NCBI GenBank assembly: GCA_963840725.1
Contig: CAWIZY010000004.1
Coordinates: forward strand, 248,001 to 312,000
Reading direction: 5' to 3'
Length of the DNA: 64,000 nucleotides
From: CAVWDU01 sp963840725
GTDB lineage: Bacteria; Pseudomonadota; Gammaproteobacteria; Pseudomonadales; Halieaceae
Shown: positions 19,206 through 28,384 of the stretch, piece by piece
Numbering within the stretch: position 1 is the first letter of the stretch
Layout of the letters: the number at the start of each line of letters is the position of its first letter
Notes under the pieces: generated by a model
Database searches by the model: none
What the model saw: only the letters and a program-made list of their open reading frames with translations
Told to the model about the DNA's origin: nothing
Made by a program: the position numbers and the translations under genes

Positions 19206-20210
19206 ATGAAAAAGAAAGAACCCTACCAGCCTAAAGCCATTTTTACCGATGCTTTTCCCGCTGTCTCGGGTAATACCGTAAACGGTCTGGGTGAAACCGA
19301 GCCGCGTCTCGCCTCCCCTTTTTTCTGGCACCCGCCCGAGCGTCAAACACACGGCGAGTTACAGTCTGCGGTGCTGGCCTACCACCAGCAAGCGCCGGAG
19401 ATTTGCACACACTTCTCTCCTGACCCACCTGGGGGCCGCGGCCCGAAAACGATCGAGAGGAACACAACCCAGATACAGAAAACTGCCGCGGAATGGGCTT
19501 CGCTGGTTAAAGACTTTGCCCTGGACAATGAAGCTGACCTGGTCGCTATTGCCAAAATGGAACCGTCTTACGTTTTCGAGGGCTATACGATCAACGAGCC
19601 CTGGGTAATCCTGGTTGGTGTAGCCATGAATTATGACTCCCTGGACCTCGCACCAGCCAGTGTCGAAGAGCCCGAAGCGGGGGTTGAAGTGGCCCGCCAG
19701 TACAATCGGGCTGCCAGGGCAAGTCGCGAGTTAACCAATTTCATACTGGACAAAGGCTACCATGCCAAAGGCTATCCGGGTCCCTTGGCATCAGCCTTAA
19801 ACATGATTCCGGCAGCGTTAGCCGCAGGCCTTGGTGAGTTGGGCAAGCATGGCTCAATCATCAACGGTCAATACGGATCAAATTTTCGTTTGTCCGCCGT
19901 GACCACAGACCTGCCCCTGGTTGCCGATCAACCCGTTGACATCGGCGTGGAGGATTTTTGCGCCGGTTGCCAGGTATGTACCAATGCCTGCCCACCAGGT
20001 GCGATCAGTGATGACAAGCAAATGGTGCGAGGCACTGAAAAATGGTACGTCGATTTTGATAAGTGCATTCCCTACTTTGGCGAAACTCTGGGCTGTGCTA
20101 TCTGTATTGTGCGTTGCCCCTGGGCTTATCCGGACCGGGCACCACGGCTAACGGATAAGATGCTAAACAGGCGCGAGCGCAAAGAAAAAAGCCGAACAGA
20201 AAACCCTTAG
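19206..20210 (+). CDS. Reductive-dehalogenase-like Fe-S protein, copy 1
   Basis: A 334-residue protein whose C-terminal half matches the reductive dehalogenase/QueG-type fold with two [4Fe-4S] clusters. Cluster 1 is CAGCQVCTNACPP (near residue 251). Cluster 2 is C-x9-CxxCxxxCPW, in DKCIPYFGETLGCAICIVRC (near 286-306). The middle contains GELGKHGSIINGQYGSNFRL, typical of the cobalamin-binding dehalogenase region. There is no Tat signal, so it is cytoplasmic and not a classical respiratory RdhA. A paralogue of equal length is at 47.2-48.2 kb. No membrane anchor (RdhB) is nearby. Cobalamin binding and dehalogenation are family-based inference; reductive removal of halogen or an epoxyqueuosine-like reaction are both possible. 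The start is supported by GAGAAAGG. Confidence 0.85.
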   Translation: MKKKEPYQPKAIFTDAFPAVSGNTVNGLGETEPRLASPFFWHPPERQTHGELQSAVLAYHQQAPEICTHFSPDPPGGRGPKTIERNTTQIQKTAAEWASLVKDFALDNEADLVAIAKMEPSYVFEGYTINEPWVILVGVAMNYDSLDLAPASVEEPEAGVEVARQYNRAARASRELTNFILDKGYHAKGYPGPLASALNMIPAALAAGLGELGKHGSIINGQYGSNFRLSAVTTDLPLVADQPVDIGVEDFCAGCQVCTNACPPGAISDDKQMVRGTEKWYVDFDKCIPYFGETLGCAICIVRCPWAYPDRAPRLTDKMLNRRERKEKSRTENP

Positions 20211-20571
20211 ACCAACAACGGGGCCCGCTCATCGCATAAGTAAGAATCAGCGGGTTTCAACTACAACCCTAATCGCCCGATCAGTAATCTGGGCACCAGC
20301 TTTCACGAGATTTCTCACCTCATAACGACGGCCCATCTGGGAACAACACCGCCCTGGCTCACTGAGCGTCTGGCCGAATACTTTGAAAATCCGCAAGTAA
20401 AGGGCCAGAGTGGCGTCATCCACCCCACTCGTTCCCATATCAGGCTACTGCGATCTACCCGTCTCACCAGGCTACAGCAAAACCTCTCCATCGATAGAGC
20501 TGCCATTATTCAGAGGTGCCCTAGCGGCCCAGTATGACTCCGGTGGGTTGCTGAGCTTTCTCACCGCCAAA
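20211..20571. other. Intergenic region with a doubtful small minus-strand frame
   Basis: A 361-bp gap between two convergent genes. A minus-strand frame at 20247-20438 would encode 63 residues ending RNLVKAGAQITDRAIRVVVE. The end looks protein-like but there is no ribosome-binding site and the N-terminal half is unconvincing, so I do not call a gene. It may be the tail of a degraded gene. No terminator hairpin with a T run was seen. Confidence 0.4.
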
Positions 20572-21510
20572 CTAATTGAAGTCGGGGTTTTTCCAGTCGG
20601 CCGGTGCGCGGAATGCCGGCGCAGGCAAAAGACGCGAACTGTAGTCCAGCACCGCTTTCATCTGGCGATCGTCGAACTCATGAATCTGGCTCACCATCTG
20701 CGGGTTCGCGTTGCGACGCTTGCCATCTTTGATCCACTGGAACTGACGCAACAGATATTTGTAGTGCTGGGCCTGCAACCGTGGAACCAGCGCATCGGCG
20801 TCTCCCTCGCCGGCGTCACCGTGGCAGTTCGCACAGTGCTCCTGATAGACGCTCTCGCCAAACTCCAGGTCTTCACCAGAACCCTGGCCGTTTGCAACAC
20901 TCATTTCCAAGGTGGAAATATACGCCGATACATCCGCCACTGCTTGAGAACCGCCAATGCTCTCTACCGAAGCGTAGGGGACCATCAAACCCGAGTCTCG
21001 ATTTCCCGCCCGGAAATCAGCCAGCTGTTTAATCAATACGCTGCGGTGTTGGCCAGCGATCTGCGGTACGCTGCCAGTGACGCTTCCCCAACCCTCAGCT
21101 TGATGACAGGCAGCGCACTCTCGATAGATGGCCAGGCCATTGGCTACGTCTGGTGTCAGTGCGAGTGCTTCCTCGTAGCTCTGGTAAGCCTTGGCCTGCA
21201 GCTCCTCTGCGCTTGGCGCGGTCACTTTGACAACCGGCCCGGTTCTGGGTATCCGCAGCGAATCAAAACAGTAATTCAGCGACCGACGGGCCTGCTCTCT
21301 CATACCCATTTCATTAAGCTGGACGGCAGAGTTGCGTTGACTTAGACAGGACTCGAGCGCCTGGCGCAATACGCCGGAGGGGTTGGCCTTGATTGCCTCG
21401 TCTATCCGCTTGAGGTCTTCATTGAAGGTGGCAGAAAATACCGCGTTGGCGAAAGCCATTATCACGCCGCAGGCCAGAACAAGAAGACTTCTTATCATAG
21501 GGTTCTTCAT
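20572..21510 (-). CDS. Exported dihaem cytochrome c (c4-like)
   Basis: A 312-residue periplasmic electron carrier. It starts with a signal peptide (MIRSLLVLACGVIMAFANAV), followed by a helical region of about 90 residues, then two class I cytochrome c domains with haem motifs CAACH (near residue 131) and CANCH (near 224). Axial Met candidates are in GLMVPYASVE and ANPQMVSQIHEF. The two-domain arrangement resembles cytochrome c4 or the diheme subunit of sorbitol/alcohol dehydrogenases. The N-terminal extension before the first domain is an addition to plain c4. A partner oxidase or dehydrogenase is not adjacent. Export and haem attachment are secure; the specific donor and acceptor are unknown. 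Confidence 0.92.
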   Translation of the reverse strand: MKNPMIRSLLVLACGVIMAFANAVFSATFNEDLKRIDEAIKANPSGVLRQALESCLSQRNSAVQLNEMGMREQARRSLNYCFDSLRIPRTGPVVKVTAPSAEELQAKAYQSYEEALALTPDVANGLAIYRECAACHQAEGWGSVTGSVPQIAGQHRSVLIKQLADFRAGNRDSGLMVPYASVESIGGSQAVADVSAYISTLEMSVANGQGSGEDLEFGESVYQEHCANCHGDAGEGDADALVPRLQAQHYKYLLRQFQWIKDGKRRNANPQMVSQIHEFDDRQMKAVLDYSSRLLPAPAFRAPADWKNPDFN

Positions 21511-21845
21511 GCGTCCATGCTACTGCGGCAGGCAGCCCCTTGCAAAGTGTTATTTAGGGCAAGGTCCTCGGCGGCAAATCAGCCCAACCCCGAGCCTCAC
21601 TTCAGCTTCGCGGCAGCAGTGTTTTATGCCCCCGAGCCTTCAACTGATATTTGTTACAGCGGGTGGAGAAACACTGAAAAATCGCCTGCAAAAACACCCC
21701 GTACCAGGCCTTGCTGGACACCCGAGAAGTCTTCGGGCTGGGTCTACCACCCCGATACTCACCGAACCGAAAGACGAAACCCTGCCTATGATTGAGAGCA
21801 GCCGTCTTCTGGGTGCCATTTCAGTTTCTTCCGTATGTACACCAC
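21511..21845. other. Intergenic region, nothing recognised
   Basis: A 335-bp stretch upstream of the cytochrome gene. Overlapping plus-strand frames run through it without ribosome-binding sites or family resemblance, and I treat them as chance. The cytochrome promoter is presumably in the right-hand neighbourhood of 21510. No repeat or hairpin with a T run was noticed. Confidence 0.45.
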
Positions 21846-22406
21846 TTAGACGTCGTTTTTATTTACGATCTTGTCAAACACATAGGCTTCGCCCACTTTC
21901 GTGGAAGCCACAATACGCTTATTGCCCATCTTCAGGATTTTAAGCTCGGCAAGGTTCACGTCGCCTTTGAGTATCTTCACGCCGTCCTGTCCGAATTTAG
22001 CCGCCATCACGTTACAGGCTTGAACAACTGCCTGGCGGGTGATCTGAGTACCGCCACCCACGACCTGGTCGACGATAGAAGCCGGAACCGTTCCGAAGCG
22101 CCCCTTCGCAGGACCGGTGCCGGGCTTAATAACCGGCTTGACCAATGCCTTGACCGCCGTATCAAAAGACGGGCTGTCGCGATTTATCGCATCGATGTGT
22201 TCGGCGATACCATAGACCAAGGTACGATAGTCCTGTGCGTCAGCCGCACTGAACCTATTAATGTTGTTCGCCTGCATATGCGCTCGCAGCCAAAGGTCAA
22301 TAGCGCCGCAGAGCCGTTTCCCCTCCATTAACCGGAATTTATTTCTATCGATTCCGCCATCCGCTACTCGATCACTGAGGGTTTTTTTCTGCAAATTATC
22401 CAGCAT
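21846..22406 (-). CDS. Hypothetical protein (186 aa)
   Basis: I do not recognise a family. The protein begins MLDNLQKKTLSDRVADGGID, has no signal peptide or membrane helix and is mixed in charge, so probably cytoplasmic. Segments such as YGIAEHIDAINRD, TRQAVVQACNVMAAKFGQDG and VKILKGDVNLAELKILKMGN read like a folded protein with alternating helices and strands. The ribosome-binding site before 22406 is weak, so the start is uncertain. It is flanked by intergenic gaps of 250-330 bp and has no operon partner. Confidence 0.55.
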   Translation of the reverse strand: MLDNLQKKTLSDRVADGGIDRNKFRLMEGKRLCGAIDLWLRAHMQANNINRFSAADAQDYRTLVYGIAEHIDAINRDSPSFDTAVKALVKPVIKPGTGPAKGRFGTVPASIVDQVVGGGTQITRQAVVQACNVMAAKFGQDGVKILKGDVNLAELKILKMGNKRIVASTKVGEAYVFDKIVNKNDV

Positions 22407-22658
22407 TAGATCTGATACCCGTATCGTCCATCTGTTGCAGCAATAAGAGGCATTTATTGCCTGTTTGATTCACTGGACTATACCAGCTTTTTTGAACATA
22501 AAAGTGGCTCGCATTGATCACCACACTGACCAAGACATGAGCTGCGCCTGAACAGGGAGACAGCATTGCTGTGTCCGTCACTCCAACACCGAATCGACCC
22601 ATGAGTGGACAAGTCCTTTCAGTCGACTTGAATCAGCTGAAGCGTTACCTCAGACTGT

Positions 22659-23735
22659 ATGCAGACCCAGCGGGGGCTCTCTGTGACCGATGACAAGACG
22701 AATGAGTTACTGCGCTCACTGAACAGCAGGCCCAAGGCTGATCTGGCACTACTCCCAACGCCCTTACACCGACTGGACAACTTCGCACGCGAACTGAAGC
22801 TGCCCGAGCTCTGGGTAAAGCGCGATGACCTCACAGGTCTCGAGGGTGGCGGCAACAAAACTCGAAAGCTCGAATTCCTGGTTGGTGATGCCATAGCGTC
22901 CGGTTGTGACATGCTGGTGACGGCTGGCGCAATTCAATCCAACCATACCCGGCAAACCGCCGCTGCGGCTGCCAGGTGTAATCTCAAGTGCGCACTGCTG
23001 CATTTCGGGTGGACACAAGACGCGGGACCGCTGTATCGGCAATCGGGGAACATATTACTCAGCAGTCTTATGGGCGCAGATTTATATCTGGATGAGACCG
23101 AGCGGCCGATAGAGGACCAGAGCCCGCTACAGGCGTTCATCGAAAAACTGCAGAAGGACGGCCACAAACCCTATCTCATCCCGGGGGGTGCCTCAGAGCA
23201 CCGGCTTGGCAGCCTGGGTTACATGGCTTGCGCAGCAGAGCTGGTGCAGCAGTCTCTAGAGAGAGACATTCACTTCGATTACGTCGTCCATTGCACCGGC
23301 AGTAGTAGCACCCAGGCGGGCCTCGTGGCGGGGTTCGCCTTTCTGGAACAGAACACCACGGTTATCGGGATAGCTGATGACAATGAAGTAGCCATCAAGC
23401 GCGACCGGGTATTTGAGCTCGCAAATCGTGCACTGGCGGAGCTGGATTCGCCGGCCCGAGTGCGGCGCGCCGATATCGAGATTATAGCGGCAGATCAAAG
23501 TGGCTACGGAATCGCCGAACCTGAAACACTGGATGTAATTCGATTGCTGGCTCGCTCTGAGGGACTCGTGGCTGATCCTGTCTATGAGGGCAAGGCCTTG
23601 CGCGGCTTGCAGCAACTGGCAGCTGAGGGACGGTTTACAGCCAACAGCCGCGTTTTGCTCATGCACCTGGGTGGCTCACCTGCCGTGCACGCCTATGCAA
23701 ACCAGTTCGGCACTCCGAGGCTGCTACCCATATAG
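22659..23735 (+). CDS. dcyD: D-cysteine desulfhydrase / ACC deaminase-family PLP enzyme
   Basis: A fold-type II PLP enzyme of 358 residues. The PLP lysine is in GGGNKTRKLEFLVGDA (Lys67 by this start). AGAIQSNHTRQTAAAA and YLIPGGASEHRLGSLGYMAC and HCTGSSSTQAGLVAG bind cofactor and substrate; VADPVYEGKALRGL and LMHLGGSPAVHAY close the fold. The family includes D-cysteine desulfhydrase (giving pyruvate, sulfide and ammonia) and 1-aminocyclopropane-1-carboxylate deaminase. The sequence looks closer to D-cysteine desulfhydrase, but substrates cannot be settled by reading. A GTG at 22683 after GGGGG is an alternative start. It converges with a second D-amino-acid enzyme gene, 59 bp away. Confidence 0.85.
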   Translation: MQTQRGLSVTDDKTNELLRSLNSRPKADLALLPTPLHRLDNFARELKLPELWVKRDDLTGLEGGGNKTRKLEFLVGDAIASGCDMLVTAGAIQSNHTRQTAAAAARCNLKCALLHFGWTQDAGPLYRQSGNILLSSLMGADLYLDETERPIEDQSPLQAFIEKLQKDGHKPYLIPGGASEHRLGSLGYMACAAELVQQSLERDIHFDYVVHCTGSSSTQAGLVAGFAFLEQNTTVIGIADDNEVAIKRDRVFELANRALAELDSPARVRRADIEIIAADQSGYGIAEPETLDVIRLLARSEGLVADPVYEGKALRGLQQLAAEGRFTANSRVLLMHLGGSPAVHAYANQFGTPRLLPI

Positions 23736-23794
23736 CAAAAACCGGGGAATGCTGCACGGCGGCGGCGCAGGAGCGAGTTCTGTCCCGTCCTTGC

Positions 23795-24943
23795 CTAACT
23801 CCAGCCCTGTGTCTTGGGCCAGACGGCTTGAATCACAGGCTCGCCACCATCGACGACGAAGTAACGATCATACATCGCCGCTGTCATGCAGCTGTGGTTA
23901 GGCAGTATACGCAACTGCGTGCCAATAGCAGGCAGCCCCAGCCCGTTTGGCCAGGTACACTCACCGTGCTCCTGATGTACGTTGCGCACGCACACTTCCT
24001 CCGGGAACGGATCGCCACGGCTATCGCAGACCAGACCATAGTAAAAATCATGAACGGCCTGCCCGGTGCTGCGGTCCTTGGACAGGGCCAGGCCCCCGGC
24101 ATCTACCACAACAGCCCGACGACTAGTGTCCACGCTCATAACAGTCGCCAACACCGTAACGGCGATGTCCTCAATGACACAAGTCGAGAGATGCACCTGA
24201 AACAGGTCACCGAACAGGTACACGCCGGGTCTGGCTTCGGTCACGCCCTCGAAACTGTCGGCGAAGCATACGGTGGGAGTCGATCCGATACTGACTTGCT
24301 TGACCCCTATTCCTATCGCGCGCAATCTCTCTGCTGCCGTCACCACGGCGCGACGTTCAAGCTCTGCAATGGCGCAGATTTCCGCCACATTCTGCGCCCC
24401 ATAGGATTGTCCTGCATGGGTCATTACGCCGCGAAAATCAATTACGGGGGACCCGGCCAGCAGCTCGCCAATCGCCTTCAGTGTCTGGCAGTCAGGCCGG
24501 ATGCCGGTGCGGTGTCCGCCACAATCAATCTCGATCATCACGCCGGGATTCACATGCTGTTTACTGGCCTCGTGCTCGACGGCCCGGGCTGCGTCCAGTG
24601 AATCGACAATCAGGGACAAATCGCAGCCGGCCTGCACCAGGGCCAGCGCTCGCGGTAACTTGTTGGGCGTAATACAGACGGCATAGAGTAAATCGCTTAT
24701 GCCGCATGAGAAAAAGTACTCTGCCTCATTGAGGGTTGCCACAGTAGCACGCAAAGGCAACCCGGCAAGAGCCGCTGTGGCGACGTCAATCGATTTCGAG
24801 GTTTTCAGGTGAGGTCGCAGACCAACGGCGTGCTCAGCCATGCGCGCGCTCATCCGCGAGGCATTGCGCAGCAGGCGCTCACGGTCCAGCACCAGTGCCG
24901 GAGTATCCAGGTCGGCAAGCGCTGTCACGCCCGGAGTGGTCAC
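23795..24943 (-). CDS. D-threonine aldolase / D-serine dehydratase-like PLP enzyme
   Basis: A fold-type III (alanine racemase-like) PLP enzyme of 382 residues. LADLDTPALVLDRERLLRN and GLRPHLKTSKS hold the Schiff-base lysine (Lys47). MIEIDCGGHRTGIR, FRGVMTHAGQSYG and VSIGSTPTVCFADSF bind phosphate and ring. The C-terminal barrel ends in LRILPNHSCMTAAMYDRY with His350 and Cys352, the metal ligands of the DSD1/D-threonine aldolase family. The likely reaction is D-threonine to glycine plus acetaldehyde, or D-serine (or 3-hydroxyaspartate) dehydration. The start is a GTG without a strong ribosome-binding site; no better upstream start exists in this frame. It is convergent with dcyD, suggesting a shared D-amino-acid role. 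Confidence 0.88.
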   Translation of the reverse strand: MTTPGVTALADLDTPALVLDRERLLRNASRMSARMAEHAVGLRPHLKTSKSIDVATAALAGLPLRATVATLNEAEYFFSCGISDLLYAVCITPNKLPRALALVQAGCDLSLIVDSLDAARAVEHEASKQHVNPGVMIEIDCGGHRTGIRPDCQTLKAIGELLAGSPVIDFRGVMTHAGQSYGAQNVAEICAIAELERRAVVTAAERLRAIGIGVKQVSIGSTPTVCFADSFEGVTEARPGVYLFGDLFQVHLSTCVIEDIAVTVLATVMSVDTSRRAVVVDAGGLALSKDRSTGQAVHDFYYGLVCDSRGDPFPEEVCVRNVHQEHGECTWPNGLGLPAIGTQLRILPNHSCMTAAMYDRYFVVDGGEPVIQAVWPKTQGWS

Positions 24944-25465
24944 GTCAATGCGCCTTGAGCAACTATGTTCATCATTTCTCTCTTCCTGTGATCTACATTC
25001 TGGCTCCGAGCACGATAACCCTTGTGAAATGCAAGGCAGATCTAAAAGGACTGCAGCGGCCAGGTTTGTCGCGTCTTATCTGACAGTTTCTCGGTCTGCC
25101 AGACTCGCACTGACCGTGTTTCGTATTCTACGGTTTTTTCACCGTCCGGACACCGCTCGCTACCCTGAACCGGAACGTCGGTCATTCCGGTGGTGGTTTG
25201 GCCTTGCACTCATACGCCTGATACCATCCTTCCGGTCACGCACCACAAGACTCTCAGCGTCACCTGCAATGATAGGAGACGGACTTGACTGACTCCCGGC
25301 CTATCCGGGCGCAAGACACTGCCATCTCCCAGAGGTACGCTCTTAATGTGCGGCAGAAAGGAACTGCATTCCAAGCTGTATCGGGAACACTCCAGGCCCG
25401 TGCGGCCGGAAGCAGGCACCGCTATCGCGCCAGCGACAGGACTCTACAGGGAGGGCACGGCAACG
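24944..25465. other. Intergenic region, nothing recognised
   Basis: A 522-bp stretch between the D-threonine aldolase-like gene and a broken FAD oxidoreductase. Frames that cross it have no ribosome-binding site or family resemblance. It must contain the promoter of the leftward aldolase-like gene. GGGAGG near 25450 is the ribosome-binding site of the downstream pseudogene. No RNA gene or repeat was seen. Confidence 0.45.
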
Positions 25466-26656
25466 ATGAGCGACAGCGACACAGAGCTTGGACTCCGCCG
25501 CCGGATTACGCGCCGGGACCTCATTCACGGTATGGGCGCAGTAGCCGGCGCATCACTGCTACCGGGCAAGGCCCTGGCGGGCACCGCGCTGAACATGGAA
25601 GTGGCATTGGCGCCCTACCCCCCCGCGCTGACCGGACTGCGAGGCAATCATCCCGGCGCACGCATTCTTATCCTTGACAATCACGATGACTTTGGCGGTC
25701 ATGCCAAGCGCAACGAACTCTACAGCAATGGCACGAAACTGATCGGCTATGGCGGCAGCCAAACCCTGCAGGAACCGTCATCCTATCCGGCACCTGCGAA
25801 GGAGCTGCTGCGCGACCTTAACGTCGACCTGACTCGATTCGACTCCGCCTACGACCAGGATTTCTACCGGCGTAACAAGCTGGCGCCCGGTATCTTCTTT
25901 AATCGTGAGCAATGGAGGCAGGACGCCCTGGTGCCCTGCGATCTTGGAACGCTGTATGATGGCTAAATACCGCTGGCACCCGTGGGGCGGCCACTGGCGG
26001 ATTCAGTACGGGAGATGCCCCTGTCGGACAGCGCACTTGGACTACACTGCGCTGGATCCGCCCGATACCCCGGTGCGGCTGCGCCTGAACAGCACGGTAA
26101 CGGCGGTTGACCAAAAAGGCGCCGCGGGCGGATCGGGTCCTGACCCGGCAGCCTCCGATCAGGTCATTGTGGCTTTTGTGCAGAACGGTAAGCTGCATCG
26201 AGTTAATGCAAAAAATTGCATACTCGCCTGCTACCACGCGATGATACCTGCGCTTTGCCCTGCATTACCCGCCGATCAGAAGGAGGCACTCGCCATGCAG
26301 GTAAAAGTGCCCAGTCTCTACAACAGCGTTGCCGTACGCAATTGGCAGGCGTGGAAGAACCTTGGAGTGGGCGCCATGTGCGCTCGCAGCTCGGCGCCAT
26401 GCTGAGTCCGGGTGGCTTCGATCCAGCGCAGCACATCACCGGCATCACGGTCAATCGCTGGGCTCATGGTTACTCCTACTGGTACGCGGAAGGCGAAGAC
26501 AGCTTTTACGACAACTGGGACGACCCACGTTATCCCCACGTGCGGGCCCGCCGTCAGTTCGGACGCTTCGCCATCGCCAATTCGGATGCCGGCGCCAACG
26601 CGATGCTGGAAGAGGCCGTCGTACAGGCGCGCCGTGCCGTGGATGAATTAAGCTGA
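25466..26656 (+). pseudogene. Broken Tat-exported FAD/NAD(P)-dependent oxidoreductase (spermidine dehydrogenase-like)
   Basis: It begins well: GGGAGG, ATG at 25466, and a twin-arginine signal (RRRITRRDLIHGMGAVAGAS). After YPPALTGLRGNHPG the sequence jumps directly to ARILILDNHDDFGGHAKRNE. The stretch that would hold the GxGxxG FAD-binding loop is therefore deleted. The frame then closes at LGTLYDG near 25966. Further pieces continue in other frames: LDYTALDPPDTPVRLRLNST, KNCILACYHAMIPALCPALP, VPSLYNSVAVRNWQAWKNLG, then a frameshift near 26370 and NRWAHGYSYWYAEGEDSFYD to the natural end ARRAVDELS. At least two deletions and two frameshifts make it inactive. Order and spacing fit the exported SpdH-like family. 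Confidence 0.85.
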
Positions 26657-26788
26657 TTCAGAAGCGCCGGAGCTGATCGTGCATTCCCATTCACAGTGCC
26701 CGCCCTGCAGGATACGCCCCTGTAAGGCTTGACTAGGGTCGGATTGATTCGGGCTATCATGGCGTTATTTCATGAGGGCGTGACAGCT

Positions 26789-28384
26789 ATGGCAACAACT
26801 GCTTTCGACGCGATAGTTATCGGCGGCGGCCACAATGGTCTGACCACGGCCAACTATCTCGCCATGGGCGGACTGTCAGTCTGCGTGCTTGAGAAGCGCC
26901 ATGTTGTCGGCGGGGCAGCAGTCAGCGAGGAGTTTCATCCGGGCTACCGCAATTCACTGGCCTCCTACGTCGTCAGCCTGCTGCACCCAAAGGTGGTCAG
27001 CGACCTGCAACTGGCGCGTCACGGTTATGCCCCGATACTGTTGGAAAACTCCCTGTATGTTGATTCAGGCGGCGATTACCTGCTGCTCACTGGCAATGAA
27101 CAACACGACCGCCAGCAGTTCGGCAAATTCTCCGCCAGGGATTACGACGCGATGCAAGACTTCGAGGCCAGTATCGAAAAAGCCGGCGCCATAATGGCAC
27201 GGCAATGGCTGCGAGAACCACCGCGCCTGCACCGCGGTGGACCGCGGGATTTAGTGGACGCGATAAAACTGGGGTTGGACGTCTATCGCCTCGATGACAA
27301 CAGTCGTTGGCGCCTGCTGCAGTTCTTTGTGGGGGCTCCGGCCAGCATCATCGAAAGCTGGTTTGAGAGCGACAAGGTCAAGGCGATGGTCGCCGCCCAC
27401 ATCATGCCGGCCAACTATGCGCCGTTATCACAGCCCGGCGCAAGCCTGGCCATGCTGCATCACGCGGTGGGGGAGATCGGCGAACGCAAAGGTGCTTGGG
27501 GCCTGGTCCGCGGTGGTATGGGCAGTATCACCCAAGCCATGGCAGCATCGGCCAGAGAAAAAGCCGTGGTGATTCGCACCGACGCCGACGTTGTGCAGAT
27601 TCTTGTGGACGGCGACCGTGTCACCGGGGTGCAACTTGCCAGCGGTGAGACTGTTAGAGCGCCAGTGGTAGCGGCGAATACCGATCCGAAGCGAACGTTC
27701 CTGACCCTGTTGGGTGAGGCTCATCTCCCGGAGGCGTTCGCCCGCGACATCGGGGCATTCCGTCAGGAATCGGCCTCGCTGCGCATGAACCTGGCCCTCA
27801 AGGGCCTGCCCCAGTTCGCAGCATTCCCCGGTACAGCGATGGGACCCCAGCACGCCAGCAGCATCACCATGATCGAGAGCAAGGAGCACCTGGACCAGGC
27901 TTACTTCAGTGCGCGCGCGGGGGTTCCAGCCGACCCACCCATTATCGAAGCCATCATACCCAGCTCACTAGACGACAGCCTGACCGACGAACCCGGCACC
28001 CACGTGATGAGCCTGCTGTGCAAATACATGCCCTACGACCTCGCAGGTGGCGAACACTGGGACCACAGAAAACCTGCAGTGGTAGAGGCGATACTCAACC
28101 ATGTCACCCTGTTTGTTCCCAATCTTCAAGATATTCTGGTCGCCACTCAATGTTTGACACCACTGGATATAGAGCGGACTTTTGGCATGACCCGGGGCGA
28201 CATCTGCCACGGCCGCATGGAACCCGATCAACTTTACAGCACCCGGCCGCACCCTGAGGCAGCGCAGTATGCCACCCCCGTGAGAGGGCTTTACCTGTGC
28301 GGCTCCGGAAGCCACCCCGGTGGCGGTGTGACCGGAGCACCGGGGCATAATGCCGCCCGTAGAATTCTCAAGGACCGCCGCTGA
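26789..28384 (+). CDS. FAD-dependent oxidoreductase, phytoene desaturase-related (COG1233)
   Basis: An intact 531-residue flavoprotein. It starts with the dinucleotide-binding loop DAIVIGGGHNGLTTANYLAM and VCVLEKRHVVGGAAVSEEFH. The second FAD motif near the C-terminus is GLYLCGSGSHPGGGVTGAPG. This pattern marks the phytoene-desaturase/PYROXD2-like group. No carotenoid genes lie nearby, so carotenoid synthesis is not implied and the substrate is unknown. The frame is open from 26729, but ATG 26789 starts right at the FAD-binding strand, so I prefer it; a GAGGG lies about 13 bases before. It is the only intact gene between two pseudogenes. Confidence 0.87.
   Translation: MATTAFDAIVIGGGHNGLTTANYLAMGGLSVCVLEKRHVVGGAAVSEEFHPGYRNSLASYVVSLLHPKVVSDLQLARHGYAPILLENSLYVDSGGDYLLLTGNEQHDRQQFGKFSARDYDAMQDFEASIEKAGAIMARQWLREPPRLHRGGPRDLVDAIKLGLDVYRLDDNSRWRLLQFFVGAPASIIESWFESDKVKAMVAAHIMPANYAPLSQPGASLAMLHHAVGEIGERKGAWGLVRGGMGSITQAMAASAREKAVVIRTDADVVQILVDGDRVTGVQLASGETVRAPVVAANTDPKRTFLTLLGEAHLPEAFARDIGAFRQESASLRMNLALKGLPQFAAFPGTAMGPQHASSITMIESKEHLDQAYFSARAGVPADPPIIEAIIPSSLDDSLTDEPGTHVMSLLCKYMPYDLAGGEHWDHRKPAVVEAILNHVTLFVPNLQDILVATQCLTPLDIERTFGMTRGDICHGRMEPDQLYSTRPHPEAAQYATPVRGLYLCGSGSHPGGGVTGAPGHNAARRILKDRR

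Noticed and set aside
20247..20438. 63-residue minus-strand frame between RdhA-like copy 1 and cytochrome c
   Set aside because: No start signal and an unconvincing N-terminal half; mentioned only under the intergenic entry.
20410..21345. Open frame of 311 residues opposite the cytochrome c gene
   Set aside because: The opposite strand carries two haem motifs and a signal peptide; this frame has no recognisable domain.
23828..24601. Open frame of 257 residues opposite the D-threonine aldolase-like gene
   Set aside because: Shadow of a well-supported PLP enzyme gene.
26789..28384. Carotenoid biosynthesis gene
   Set aside because: Only distantly of the phytoene desaturase family, with no crt genes nearby.
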